Shown in pieces: positions 1 to 12,204 of a stretch of DNA of 64,000 bases (position 1 is the stretch's first letter; every line of letters begins with the position of its first letter). Source of the stretch: Asterias amurensis (lineage: Eukaryota; Echinodermata; Asteroidea; Forcipulatida; Asteriidae). Location: the NCBI RefSeq assembly GCF_032118995.1, contig NC_092661.1:14243506-14307505 (forward strand), given 5' to 3'. The position numbers were made by a program, and so were the translations under genes. The notes under the pieces were generated by a model. The model saw nothing but the letters and a program-made list of their open reading frames with translations, was not told where the DNA came from and did no database searches.

Positions 1-55
1 CTGAGCCGGAGCCTAAGCCGAGGTTTGAGAAAAGCCCCAGACCTAAGATTTTTAA

Positions 56-117
56 CAAGAGACGTCAAGGAATCTTTGGTCAGGAACAAGAGACGTCAAG
101 GAATCTTTGGTCAGCGA
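56..117. repeat. Short tandem duplication, period 31 bp
   Basis: GACGTCAAGGAATCTTTGGT occurs at 61 and again at 92, with matching flanks. Two copies only. Confidence 0.85.
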
Positions 118-230
118 ACCAGACTAAGTGAAACTATGACTTATTTAATTTCAATAGAGGGCGCTCTTCAAATTCAGGTTTCAAGTCAGAATAAGACGGC
201 GCGTCCCAGTTGACGTAGGCGGACACTTTA

Positions 231-328
231 GGCCGTGTACGTCCGAACGGGCGACTTCGGCTACAGCTACTGATAGACGCGCTGATCTAGACGTAGCTGT
301 AGCCGAAGTCGTCCTTTCGGACACGGCC
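231..328. repeat. Foldback (palindromic) element
   Basis: The left arm starts GGCCGTGTACGTCCGAA and contains CGACTTCGGCTACAGCTAC. The right arm is its inverse and ends GGACACGGCC. The arms are about 40 bp with a ~20 bp loop. It resembles a short MITE or solo foldback end; no coding capacity. Confidence 0.8.
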
Positions 329-857
329 TTATTCTCAAAGGTTTGGCGTTCATTGGTACACACCAATAAGTATCCGAAGGAAATATTGACCATGTCCCGT
401 GTTATTGCTAAACTTCACCTAGTCCCAACTAAAACGTTTGGGTCTCATCGATTTCCGTGAACACAATACAGCGTATAGTCAACAGGCACGCCGACTGCAA
501 GAACAGACCCCACTACCCTTCACATCCTCATAATATTTAAACCTCGATGGAATTTCGTCAAATTTTTAGAATCTATTAATGATGAATGTAGCTTAATAAA
601 TAATATTTTTTTCATATTTTCAATTGTTATTTGTTAAGTAAGTTTTATAGAGTTGATTTATGTCATCCAGTTTGGTACAATTATAGAATCCAGGGCCACT
701 CCACTGTACGTCAACGCATCCAAGGCTGCATGCGTGGATGCCCAGTCAGCCACAACGGACTGGCCTACCCACTTCGCATCCGCGCATCCGCGCACCCAGT
801 CATCCAGACTCCCATCTTCTTCTCACTACTTCCCACCGTTCCTCTATATTCCCTATT
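329..857. other. Spacer with no recognised gene
   Basis: AT-rich non-coding sequence. Small reading frames at 631-1052 overlap and show no domain. Confidence 0.5.
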
Positions 858-1052
858 ATGCAAATGTTCCCTATTCAAGGATTATTTTTTAAAAGAAAAG
901 AAAGCCCGAATCCCATTTACTTAATGGTTATTGCCGCTATGCAAATGTTCCACATTCAAGGATTTCTTTTTAGAGGGAAAGAAAGCCCGAATTCAATTTA
1001 CTTAATATATATTGCCGCTATGCAAATGTTCCCCATTGAAGGATTATTCTAA
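858..1052. repeat. 81-bp tandem repeat, 2.4 copies
   Basis: ATGCAAATGTTCC recurs at 858, 939 and 1020 with similar downstream sequence (AAAGCCCGAAT). The period of 81 is a multiple of three, so one frame stays open across it, but the peptide has no known fold. Each unit carries the octamer ATGCAAAT. Confidence 0.85.
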
Positions 1053-1231
1053 ACCCCTGCAAGATATGTTAACAAAAATTTTACCACACAGGCGAAGTAG
1101 GATTCTACTCTACTCATTGACCTCTGTGCTTTCTGCTCTACTCCATTTAGTACTGTACAAAACCAATGATTGCTGAAACCAACGTGTTTGCAGAATAGCA
1201 TGAGTTTTTATGAGTTTTTATGACGAGTGTC

Positions 1232-1950
1232 AGAGAATGCTACTCAATGCTCAAGCATAGGGACAGAATCTACACAGTGCTAAAGCATAGGGGAAGAATC
1301 CTACACAGTGCTAAAGCATAGGGACAGAATCCTACTCAATGCTAAAGCACAGGGCCAGAATCCTACTCAATGCTAAAGCATAGGGACAGAATCCTACACA
1401 GTGCTAAAGCATAAGGACAGAATCCTACACAGTGCTAAAGCATAGGGCCAGAATCCTACTCAATGCTAAAGCATAGGGCCAGAATCCTACTCAATGCTAA
1501 AGCATAGGGCCAGAATCCTACTCAATGCTAAAGCATAGGGCCAGAATCCCACTCAATGCTAAAGCATAGGGCCAGAATCCTACACAGTGCTAAAGCATAG
1601 GGACAGAATCATACACAGTGCTAAAGCATAGGGCCAGAATCCTACTCAATGCTAAAGCATAGGGCCAGAATCCTACTTAATGCTAAAGCATAGGGCCAGA
1701 ATCCTACACAGTGCTAAAGCATAGGGCCAGAATCCTACTCAATGCTAAAGCATAGGGCCAGAATCCTACTCAATGCTAAAGCACAGGGACAGAATCCTAC
1801 ACAGTGCTAAAGCATAGGGACAGAATCCTACACAGTGCTAAAGCATAGGGCCAGAATCCTACTCAATGCTAAAGCATGGGCCAGAATCCTACTCAATGCT
1901 AAAGCATAGGGCCAGAATCCTACTCAATGCTAAAGCATAGGGCCAGAATA
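1232..1950. repeat. 31-bp minisatellite, ~23 copies
   Basis: The unit is about CTACTCAATGCTAAAGCATA plus GGGCCAGAATC. Two unit types are interleaved: ACTCAATG (usually after GGGCC) and ACACAGTG (usually after GGGAC). Copies are highly alike, so the array is young or homogenised. There is one single-base deletion, in the copy near 1876. Confidence 0.95.
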
Positions 1951-3094
1951 AACCATTAAAGAGGAAGAACCTTAATCAATGCAATGCAAATTAAAGTTGA
2001 CAAAATTAATTCAATTTAATATAAAACAGGTTTATTGAAAAAATCCATCGCAATTACAAAACTGAGTTCCACATATTAATGTCAAATAATCACATAAAAA
2101 ACAAATTTTAAGGTTGCGTTTAACCATAGAGCTATACATATTGAATAATAATAATAATAATAATCTACATTAATATAGCGCTAACTTGCTCTGTGTTTTG
2201 AAGCCACCCTGGGAACAAACATGTTTGATGTGTTGCATGACTATGACACGAATTTAATTCACATTGACGCTTTTTTTTTTTAATTCGCCGTGTGTGCTTT
2301 CCTACGCAACTGCCCATTACATCTGTCTGCGCTACGAAAACTTAAAATAGTATACATGCCTTTTAAACATGACGCAAATGACGCTCGCAGTTTGGACGCT
2401 CATCAGCAGATTGTGCGTTTACATTTGCTGCACCTTTTGGTTCGATGACACATAGAAAATAACAAATGCACTATCATGCAAATAGCCGTACACTTGCCGG
2501 ACTAAATATCAAGCTTTTTGTATTCGTTTGTACATGAACATTTGATGCGCCCACACGGCTTCAAAACTTTATTGCGTGTATAATGGGGTGTTAGCACTCT
2601 AGTCACATCAATATATATAGCTCTATGCATTTAACAGAAATCTGTCATAATAATAGAAAGTGCTTCCAACTTTGAAATTGTTTTGAATTTAAACCTTTTT
2701 CTTGTGAGGAAATTGTCTGACCAAGGTCCTATTGTGGGTGAGCATTCATTGCTCACTCAAAGTTATGTATCCCAAAAACCGTTTTTGTGTGAAAATGTAT
2801 TGAACATTTTAAACAACAGTTTGTGAGAAGTAATTTGTTTGCCAAGCAAGTGTGTTTAACAACATTTTGTTGCAATTCCATGGAAGCTAAAGATTGACAG
2901 CCACTGTTGAACAATGGCAAAAGACCATTACTTGCTACAAACTTAAATCTCCTGCCATGTTTAATTCACATGTTCACTGCAGGGTTACAGGACACATCTC
3001 TTGAATGTCACATAATGCAGGTTTCTTTCACTAATTACTTTCTACTAGAGAGGCATAAAAAGATTTTGAGATGTTAATAACACAATGACACTAT
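1951..3094. other. AT-rich spacer
   Basis: No gene seen. Contains an (AAT)n microsatellite at ~2144-2163 and a T-run at ~2271. Confidence 0.6.
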
Positions 3095-3605
3095 GAAAAG
3101 CATTGTATGGAATAGAGATTTAAAAAGCATTCATAAATACCCCAGACAGTTTCTCTACTCCTATTGGTGGAGAGCGCGTCACGTGGGGGTGTTTAAATGG
3201 TTGATAATGACCAGTGCTTGTAACTGGCTGGCCTCTGCACAAGATTATCACGCAAAATGGAATTCATACAAGCTATTAGAAACAACCCTTAATCTACTTC
3301 TAAGTGCGCGCACGTAATCTATTTCTAAGCTTGCGCGTGTACACACAACCCACGCACAACAGACTCTCCACAAAGGTTTTGAAAAAAATATTTCAAAACT
3401 CAAATTTTAAACGGTCAAAGTGTCTGTACATGTAATTGTATTTTTGTAATGTTTAAAACAAAAGGGCATTTATGATTCCGAATAAAAAAGTAGTGACTCA
3501 TTCTTAAATGTCCGTTTAAACCTTGCAGGGTCATTGCCATGCGCTCAAGACCCTCGCCCAAGCCGATCACACGTAACAACCTGTCGCTACCCTTTTATTC
3601 CCTTA
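3095..3605. repeat. Candidate DNA-transposon copy (family shared with 7749-8398)
   Basis: Shares with 7749-8398 a left block (ATTGG, then a GTCACG(T/C)GGGGG core and TGTT) and a right block (GGTCATTGCCATGCGCTCAAG, a GACC motif, then TTATTCCCTTATT). The boundaries are approximate. Confidence 0.4.
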
Positions 3606-3941
3606 TTAAAGACACTGAACACTATTGGTAATTTACTTGGTAACAGGTAACGGTGAGCTGTTGATAGTATAAAACATTGTGAGAAATGGCTCCCTCTGAA
3701 ATAACGTATTTTTTTGTGAGAAGAACAAAAATTTCTCACTCAAATATTTGATTGACTTCAAGCTCGAATTTTGCATCTGAAAGCACATAACTTGAGCAAC
3801 AAGGGTGTTTTTTCCTCCATTATACTCTCGCAACTTCAACGACCGATTGAGTTCAAATTTTCACAGGTTTGTTTTTGTGTGCATTATGTTGACATACACC
3901 AAGTGAGAAGACTGGTTACCAAAGGTGTCCAGTGCCTTTAA
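3606..3941 (+). repeat. TTAA-ended MITE, family A (diverged copy)
   Basis: Starts TTAAAGACACTGAACACTA and ends CCAGTGCCTTTAA, the family A termini. Contains the family's interior phrases TGATAGTATAAAACATTGTG and TTTTCACAGGTTTGT. More diverged than most copies here. It abuts the end of the preceding element. Confidence 0.85.
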
Positions 3942-4881
3942 GTGTTCAGTGCATGAGAACTTTTACTGACAACTGGTCTGATACTCTTGTGTACCACCAG
4001 GGGGACTGTAGCCTTCATTGCTTCATAGATCCGCATTCAAAATGACTGGAAGGTTAGACCAAGGTTAGACCAGCCTGCAAAAATCCCCTTCCAGGCGCTT
4101 CGAATCACGGCTCTACCAAACTAGTTTCTAAGCCACGAAGGCCTTGACAAAAGGCTAGTGGGGCGGAGGATTAGTTGCATTATTTCATGGTAGTCCAGTA
4201 CTGCTTGAAGGTTGATTTCTACATTTATACCTGCAGTTGGATATAATAAAGGAAAAATATGGTCGAATGAATGAATGAATGAGTGGATAGATAGACGGAT
4301 GAGTGCATGTAACTCAGAAATAAAATATCAATATTTTTGTTATTTATTAATCTAACTATTTATTTGCTTATCTAATTTCTGGTTTATTGATTATTTGTTT
4401 ATTAATTGATCGGTTGTTTCATTCATATTTAATCATCCTTTTATTGATGTAAAGGTATGTATGTTGGAAAAGGAGTTAGTTTGATTAACTTTTCGTTGCT
4501 TGCATTGTTATTTTATCGATTTGTCTGTTTATTTATTGACCTATTTTTTGTTTATCCATCCATATTTTGATTTATTTGTTGCTATACTACTTGTTACATG
4601 TACCTTTCCAACTATTTATTCATTTACTTATTGTTACTTTTTGTTTACATTTTTTAATTAACAATTTGGTTATTTATTTATTTATTTGCTTGTCTAATTT
4701 CTGGTGTTTGTTTTTGGTTTTGTTGTTTCAAGTTGTGCTTTGTGTATACAGATTATTTATATTTACTTTTAATTGTTTTTATTTTCCAAAGAGAGTATAT
4801 AATATAGTGAGTTTGCCTCCCTATGTGAGTGGATTAACAGGAGTTCGCGCTACAGAGTGTTTAATTATACTTTTGTTGATC
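3942..4881. other. T-rich spacer
   Basis: No gene seen. Holds a short (GAAT)n run near 4262-4283 and a long TTTATTTATTG-rich tract at 4320-4700. That tract creates a spurious hydrophobic frame (4567-5058). Confidence 0.6.
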
Positions 4882-5596
4882 CTGCCCCCGATTTCACCAC
4901 GCGCTGCGACGCGTCGCAAGTTCAAGTTGCGACCGGTTACACATCGTAAGTTGTTTCATCAAGTTGCCAGTTGTTTCATCAAAGTTACGATGCATTGGAT
5001 ACATCATAAGTTCTTTGACAATGAGGAAGAACACGTTGTAAGTTATGACGACCCATAGGGTCGTCGTAAGAATGCTATGTTTCATTTGTTTACGTAAAAA
5101 ATGCATGAAAGGACATAACAATAACCACACGTAACTTCTGTGAACCAATCGGGAAGACACTAGACAACAAATGGAAATTTACCTTCCCCCCCCCCCAAAA
5201 AAAAAGGACAGGTTAAAGAAAACAAACACACGCATAACAAAGTACAAACAAACTTAAACAACTCAACCAATTAATAATTATAAACCAACCAAAACAACCC
5301 AAACCTAAACACTAGGTTGAGTGTCTGCCATCTTGAAATTGAATGAACTATAATACACGACTGTTTCATGACCAAGCTGTACATGTACATAACATAAAAC
5401 AGCCGCAGAACTTTAGCAGTTCATCCTTGTCTAAAAGGTTGAAAATAGTTTGTATTGCGACTCGTCGCACTTACGACGTGTTTGGTGAAATGGATTATGG
5501 AACTCGTCGCAGCCTCGACGTGTCTTAGGTCTGCGACGCTTCGCAAACCCTGCGATGCGCCGCTACTTGCGATGAGTTTCGTGAAATCGGGGGCTG
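4882..5596. mobile_element. Non-autonomous DNA transposon with terminal inverted repeats
   Basis: GCCCCCGATTTCAC at 4884 is inverted as GTGAAATCGGGGGC at 5581. Both ends continue into GCGACG/GTCGC-rich sub-terminal sequence unlike the AT-rich interior. About 715 bp with no transposase frame. Confidence 0.65.
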
Positions 5597-7288
5597 GCCA
5601 TCACATTAGGGTTGTTTTGTAATTTCCTGTGCCGTACTGTCAGACTGTTTGTCTTGCTTTGTTTGAAACTTTGTATTTACTTTTAGTTTTTGTTTTTATA
5701 TTATTTATTTTACATACTGTCTGTTTGTATATTGTTATTGTTTAATGGCCAAACAAAGAATAAGAATAACACTAAGGGATGACCTAGCCCAATAAATCGG
5801 TCCAAAAATCCACTGTATTGGGCCATGTTTGTGGCATATCGATATTATCATAAATGGGGCTAGGATTTAGAAGTAGGATGAACCATGGAGCAATAAATAG
5901 TTTATTGCTCCATGGATGAACATGTTATTTGATAATAATGTTTAATGGAAGTCTTAATTAAGTATCTGATATAATCCTAAAATAATTGACGTTGATCACT
6001 TAACAGTTTGAGAGTGACCAGTTAAGACCACCGTGCACAAAATCAACTTCTTACCGAGAAAAGATGTCCATCAATGTTTCGGATCGGCATCATAAATCAC
6101 CAAATCCGCGTCAAAACTAGCTGTGGACGACGACGCTTGACGGACGGACGAGAGCATGCAGTGTGTACATACATGTAATGTACATTATGTATAGTATGGT
6201 GTATGCTGGTACTCAGTTATTTTTGCATTGGCTTAACACAGCGACGTGAAGAGTACCAGTTATGTAGTGAGTAGAGTAGAGTAGAATCCTACTCGTACAT
6301 GTACCGTAGGAAATCTGTTCACATATCTTGCACCAATTGATTGTTTTTAGATTATCTTTTCGTGTACAAGATTTTTTTATTTCCATCTTCTCTGGTCCCT
6401 GAAGAGTGACAGACCAAAAAATCATGCAATTCATCAATATCTATCAGAAAAATAAAAAATGGGCTTTAACATTACAAAACGGAAAACAACAAAGGCCAAT
6501 GATCCTGGAAGGAAGAAGTGAGGTGCTGCACCAAGTTTCCAAGTTAAAAATGTGTCGCTTCTGCCAAACGCCGACAACTGAAGTTCCCTAATATTATTAC
6601 CAATTATTAAGTTTTCTATTAAAGCCGCACTCACAAACATAATTATTTTGTTTTACAACACTCATACTTACTCTAAAAACGATACCACACCCCCTCCTCC
6701 AAGCCCCACCCACAGCCTCCAATATTTTGGTGTTACAGCGCCACCAACGGCGGACCTTTCCAATCATGTTTTTGCAATTTTTTCCGACGAAAGAAAGAAG
6801 AGGTACTGTCACTAATTTACATTCTCTGCTTCGTCGATAAAGAGGTTACCGTAATACATGCATACGAATTTCGATGCCGACATGTTGTAAGTATATATGA
6901 TGTAATGCATTTTGCCAGGCTAGAATTAACAAGTTTGTTTATCACAATATCAGAGGGTTTAATTGTAAGGTGGTTGTATAAAACGCAACCGACTGTCCAG
7001 CCAGAATCAGCAGAAACATGAATTGACACTGACTGCAGACTGACCACCATCAGACAGACCACTGCTGACCAGACGTAACTGACAGTCGACACTGCGGAGA
7101 AGTATCGTCATTTGGAGCATTTCGGTGCAATACATGCATCTCGTGGTAAATGTTAAGTCTGCTCTGTACTGAAGAGCATATGAAATGAGAGACTGAGTCT
7201 GACTGAGAGGTAAATAAATCATTTGATTGAATGTATTGATCTAAATTAAAATACTAATTGTTGTTAGAATTAGACATGTTAGAAACAT
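5597..7288. other. Spacer with one perfect hairpin
   Basis: No gene seen. A perfect inverted repeat at 5883-5915 has 15-bp arms (CCATGGAGCAATAAA) and a 3-base loop. Short frames at 6213-7222 overlap one another on both strands and show no domain. Confidence 0.6.
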
Positions 7289-7723
7289 GATTAAAGGGTG
7301 GCTGCAGTGTTTTTTTAAATAATTTAAACGATTAAACATGACTTTTTAAACCTAAGGCTAAAATATTTTTTAATATTTTTTATTAAATGCGCAAGTATTT
7401 TAAAATTGGTATTCAAGAGATTAGGGGAACCCACCCCGCCCCTAAAAGGGGCATAAACGTGACGTCATGTCGGGAACCCGAGCGTGTAGTTAGGGACCAG
7501 ACTCTTTTTGCCGACGATATGTTTGAATCCCCGACGTGACGTCGATGGTAGGGGGCGGTAACAATCCACAAAAGGGGGGGCATGACTTATTCGCTAGTTA
7601 CTCAAGTGAGATATGTCGGGAAAAAAACAAAACACATTTGATTGAGGTTCAATACATATATCAGAAATAAATGACAGCAAAATTAACTGTTTTATTTGAA
7701 TTCACTGCAGCATCCCTTTAATC
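7289..7723. mobile_element. TTAA-ended MITE carrying CRE motifs
   Basis: Left end GATTAAAGGGTGGCTGCAGTG and right end CACTGCAGCATCCCTTTAATC form ~24-bp imperfect inverted repeats around TTAA. The interior has a perfect TGACGTCA at 7460 and TGACGTCG at 7537. Confidence 0.8.
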
Positions 7724-7748
7724 ATGGAGGTAGGATCCTACCTCCATG
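7723..7748. repeat. 26-bp perfect palindrome
   Basis: CATGGAGGTAGGA followed by its exact inverse, with no loop, at the right edge of the MITE. Confidence 0.9.
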
Positions 7749-8398
7749 CTTTAATAAACACCTTGGGCGGTTTCAAGTCTGATTGGTCAAAACCCGGTCA
7801 CGCGGGGGAGTGTTAACAGTCAGTATAAAGACCGGCTTTGGAAAATAGCTAATAAGTGGCCCCTAAATCAGCATACATTGTGTAAACCTTGCGCGTTGCA
7901 CTGTATCGCATGCTTATTTATATCCATGTTAGTACGCGCTGAAAATGTATCAATTTTGAGTGCGCGCATGTAACAGGTGCGCGCTTATTAACTCATTTGT
8001 CCATATATGGTCTTGTTTACAGCGACATGCTACATGGACGCTGAGTTCATGCGCGCGTTTTAATGCACAAGGAACAGCTATCGTCCAATCATTTGCCTCC
8101 TTTGACCCCAGTGAAGGCGCTGAACAGATCATTATTTAATAAAAGAGTCACTGGTCTTAAAGATTAGTTAGTGATTAACGCACGAAAGAGATGGGAACCA
8201 TCAAAAGCTCAAATATGGCCCCTGAACTTGTCTGGAAGTATCGCCGAGAGAAAAGTCACAAAATTTGGACAATTTTAGCCGTTTAATTCGCTAAAAAAAA
8301 GGTATTTTTTTAACGGCTCGGTCCGTTAACAGCGCCAGCCACCAACCCGGTCATTACCACGCAGTGAAGACCGGGTACTCGCACTGTTATTCCCTAAT
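7749..8398. repeat. Candidate DNA-transposon copy (family shared with 3095-3605)
   Basis: See the shared left and right blocks described for 3095-3605; here GTCACGCGGGGGAGTGTT, then later GGTCATTACCACGCAGTGAAG and TTATTCCCTAATTA. Boundaries approximate. Confidence 0.4.
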
Positions 8399-9433
8399 TA
8401 TTGATAGTACTGCATCATCATAATAATCATACATGTATATATCATACTATCGATTATCAAATTATTGACAGTTCAGTCATGTCAGTATTTCCGAAACATT
8501 GTGCAATGCCCATTTATTTTGCAAGCCTTGAAAAAAAAATGTAATCTCCGGCAACTGTTTCTCTAGTCTAGTGGTACTGGCATGGAGCATTACTGTTAAC
8601 ATGAGTCATGAGTCCATGACTAGTGGGCGGAACGGACCTAGTAACAGTATAGTACATGAGTTATGCCAGTGCCTGTGATGGAGACAATGGTTGCAATTTG
8701 ATTGAGAATACAGCCATTAATAATGACATGAATACAAAAAATTATAATAAAAAATGTATACGATCATGAATAATAAATAATAATTTAGTGATACTCTTTT
8801 ATTATGGTGATAATTAAAATTTAATAATTGGCAGCACTCCGCACATCAACGTACATGTAAGGCTTAGATTTATATATTATATGCGACTTTGTGAGAGGTT
8901 TGTATATATGAGGAGAGGTGACTGTTTTCCTCATCCATAAATGGAGAGAAGAAAATAGGATAGTTTTGAAAATAAATAGTACATTAACATTGCTTTAAAA
9001 TCACTTTAAAAAAAAAGACGTGGGGATGCAAAGAAAGGTTGTTAGTAAATACATGTCATGTTCATGTACAAGGGGAGGTCAATTTAAATTGTACTTTGCT
9101 TGCTGTTCACATACAGTGCACACTGAAATATGTAAACATGTTAGGCCTGGGCGACTAGTGAAATGTACTACTCGACTGGTCGTGCCTAAAATAGTCGCGA
9201 CTTTGACACTAGTCACGACTAGTTTTTAATTCCCAAGACGCATTGCGGCATAATGTTTGCTGCAGGCGCTATAGTAAAATTCATGCTGAAAGATGTATGG
9301 GTACTACATATGTACGTGTACTGCAACACGTAGTCCTGCATTCTTTGTTTAAAAATAGCTGTCGCAGAAATTTGTTTTGGCTCAGTGAGCGGAGAATGAT
9401 GACTGTAGGCAGACAAGTAGGCAGACAATTTGT
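8399..9433. other. Spacer with weak inverted and short repeats
   Basis: No gene seen. An imperfect inverted repeat lies at ~8573-8672 (arms around CTGGCAT...ACTGTTA). Recurrent CGACTAGT/ACTAGTCG motifs at ~9150-9230 look like a small repeat. The frames at 9020-9466 are unconvincing. Confidence 0.5.
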
Positions 9434-9793
9434 GGGCGTGTCGTGGCCAAGAGGATAAGAGAACACCTACATGTAACTCCAGTTCTTGTGTTTCTGTTCA
9501 GCAGTGTGGGTTCAAGTCCCGGTCGTGACACCTGTGTCCCTTAGCAAGACACTTGCTTCTCTCCACCCAGGGGTAAATGGGTACCTGCGAGGCCAGAAAT
9601 GGTTCTTGTGATTGATTAGCTTAGTGCCGCTACATTGGCAGCAAAGGCTGCAGGCTGTATACTCCCCAGGGAGCTGAGATGGTTTATGAATGATTTAAGG
9701 CCCAGTGACCATGGGTAATAGTGTTGAAGCAGCATGAGCGTCAAGTGCTGCGTGATGGACCTGAGCACTATATATAAGAAGCCACTAAAATTG
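9434..9793 (+). mobile_element. tRNA-derived SINE
   Basis: The pol III A box TGGCCAAGAGGATAAG lies near 9444 and the B box GGTTCAAGTCC at 9509-9519. They are followed by a conserved tail (CTCTCCACCCAGGGGTAAAT, GGTTCTTGTGATTGATT, CTCCCCAGGGAGCTGAG), ending near TATATAAGAAGCCACTA. The same head and middle are seen at 28205. Confidence 0.85.
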
Positions 9794-9925
9794 GGCCCTT
9801 GTGGCTGGGTCATCACAATATGGATTCAAAGCTCAGATCTGGCACTTGTGTTCTTGAGCAAGACACATTTTAACTATTGTACAACTGCTCCTCAGTACAT
9901 GTAGCAAAATGACCTGACGCGGCCG
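9794..9925 (+). mobile_element. SINE 5' fragment (second copy, adjacent)
   Basis: CCTTGTGGCTGGGTCA, GGATTCAAAGC and GTTCTTGAGCAAGACACA match the head region of the preceding SINE in order, then similarity stops. Diverged. Confidence 0.5.
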
Positions 9926-10428
9926 AGTACATTGTTTAATTATAGAGGGACTCCAAGCCAAGGCTTTCTGCAATTCCCAAATTTTTCCAATGATTCTCAT
10001 GAAAGTGGGAAAAACATTTATAACAAATCTCTAACCCATCTAATCTCGGGTTAAAACAGGGTACATGTTATACAATGTAGACAGTGCAAGTCTTACGAGC
10101 ATTTCCAGGACAATCATGGGCCCAACCATGGATGTTTTTTGTGGATGAGATTTTGTTTCCGTCAATGTAATGTGTTGTGGGGATGTCATAATAGTGATAA
10201 TATGAAAGTAAAACAAAAAAATTGAAATACACCCGACAATAAAACTGCAAAATAAAATGAAGATTTTTTTGTGCTCACCTCTGATCACAAAACCTAATAT
10301 GTAACGCTTGGTTTTGATACGCAGGGAGCAGTGATAATTGCCAGATGATGCAATTGCAACCCGGAAGCCTTTTATTACAGTCTATGTTTGCTCAACTGCG
10401 TCACGCATCAATTTTCTATTTATAAAAG
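9926..10428. other. Spacer, nothing recognised
   Basis: AT-rich non-coding sequence; overlapping minus-strand frames at 10040-10288 are low complexity. Confidence 0.5.
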
Positions 10429-10785
10429 TTTAAAGCCATTGGACCCTTTCGGTACTGAAAAAAATAAAAGTTCACAGATTTACAAATAACTTACAGGGTT
10501 TACAGAAGGTAATGGTGAAAGACTTCTCTTGAAATATTATTCCATGAAATGCTTTAATTTTTGAGAAAACAGTAAAACAGTATCAATTCTCGATATCGAG
10601 AATTACGGATTTATTTTAAACACATGTCCTGACCACGGCGAAACACGCGGATACAAGGGTGGGTTTCCCGTTATTTTCTCCCGACTCCGATGACCGATTG
10701 AGCCTAAATTTTTACAGGTTTGTTATTTGATATAGAAGTTGTGATACACAAAGTGTGGGCCTTGGACAATACTGTTTACCGAAAT
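10429..10785 (+). repeat. MITE-like element related to family A interior
   Basis: Begins TTTAAAGCCATTGGACCCTT and carries the shared phrases GATGACCGATTGAGCC and TTTACAGGTTTGTTATTTGA. A perfect small palindrome, TCTCGATATCGAGA, lies near 10588. The right terminal repeat is not clear (TACTGTTTACCGAAA, then unrelated sequence). Confidence 0.65.
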
Positions 10786-12204
10786 GAGCATCTTTGTCCC
10801 AGAATTAAAAACAAATTCAACAAAATTAACACATCAATTGCTTACAAATCAGATATTTATTACAAAATCTGAAACTAGTTGTGTAAAAAAAAGGTTACGA
10901 CAGTATAGTTGTAGTTTTAGATTTTGTCATTAGATAAAATTTAAAATGCAAGCTGAGTGAGGAGATCATGATAGCCAGTCTAGTAGGTTCCAGAAATGTT
11001 TTATGTAGTGTGCCATATTGACCCCTTGCACGCGTGTCACACGCGGCAACTGATGCCACGCTCACCATGTTGGTGGGCAGTTGGTGGCCTAAAATGCGCA
11101 CTTCGCTGCATAACGCACAGCATACTCTATGCATAGAGTTATATATGAAAACGCACAGTGAAATTGCCCACCAGTATGGCGCATTCAACAAGATTTTTCT
11201 GATGATAACGTCAGGTGAAAGACTCCATTCAATCATTAGGGACAACATGTATTTGAAATTTTATAAAACCTTTTTGTAGAGATGCTATTGTAGATATATT
11301 TGTAATTTTGGCCATCACACACAAAACAATTATAAAATTTAACTTTTTACAGCACAAACCGAAAATTAAGGTATTAATTTACTTCTTAATTTTTACACAG
11401 GTGCACATCTACACTGAATCCCTTTATCAGTGCAGCATACATTGTACATTAAGTGTAGAAAGTGAGTCAACAAGTGGAACGATGCACAGGGTATCAACAC
11501 CATGCTACGGACTTCACTGACATAAAACATGAGCGTCATCAGTAACACAACACCCGATGCCGTCCCAGTGAAAGACTAATTTGTCACGCCGCCGGGCCTC
11601 CTCATGATGTATACACAGACAGAGCATCGGGGCAGACATGGAGGGGTAGGAGATGATTTATTTGGTAATCCATGGAGGAAATGGTTAGCGTAGATCAGCT
11701 GTAGGAGACGCAATCAGCACAAGGCGTGATTTGGAGGCTGTCATGTGTGTTCAAACCAAACATGAATGCTTCTACTTCTAGCTAGGAAGCCATCATTGCT
11801 CACTACATGAGAAATAACAAGTGGTTCGTATTTTTGTACAGTTTGATGACCTATCAAAAAGTGTGCTCTTTATAAAAAGGGCAAAGCTGCAATCGAAATA
11901 CTCACCTGTGACCTTGTGCCAATGTAAAACATTAAGATGTTAATTAGAAAGTTTCCCGTGTGTTGTGCCAATTGATGAGTGCAATTCCTGCCGAGGTTCT
12001 GTATGCCAGTGTGATGTTATGCAGGGCGGTACAGAACTACAGTCTTGCTGCTGTTACTGGAGTTGGGTACGTAACCTGTCTGATGTCCAGATACACTCAG
12101 GATCCCCGAACATGGTTGCCATCACATCTACTTGTTAAGGTCTCGGCAACAAGTTATTTATTAACAACAATGCTTGCATTGTTTTTTCCTGTGGCGATGT
12201 GGCG
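10786..12204. other. 5' flank of the GPCR gene
   Basis: No coding exon recognised. Any 5' UTR lies here. A frame at 11960-12208 has no domain and is probably upstream non-coding. I cannot place a promoter. Confidence 0.5.

Noticed and set aside
738-1052. Frame with a 27-aa repeat (MQMFPIQGLF)
   Set aside because: Explained by an 81-bp DNA tandem repeat whose length is a multiple of three; no start context or domain.
4567-5058. 163-aa hydrophobic frame
   Set aside because: The first two thirds come from a TTTATTTATTG-rich tract and the end runs into a DNA transposon; no protein family fits.
12199-12204. GTG start two codons before the GPCR ATG
   Set aside because: Non-ATG starts are rare in animals and an ATG follows at 12205.
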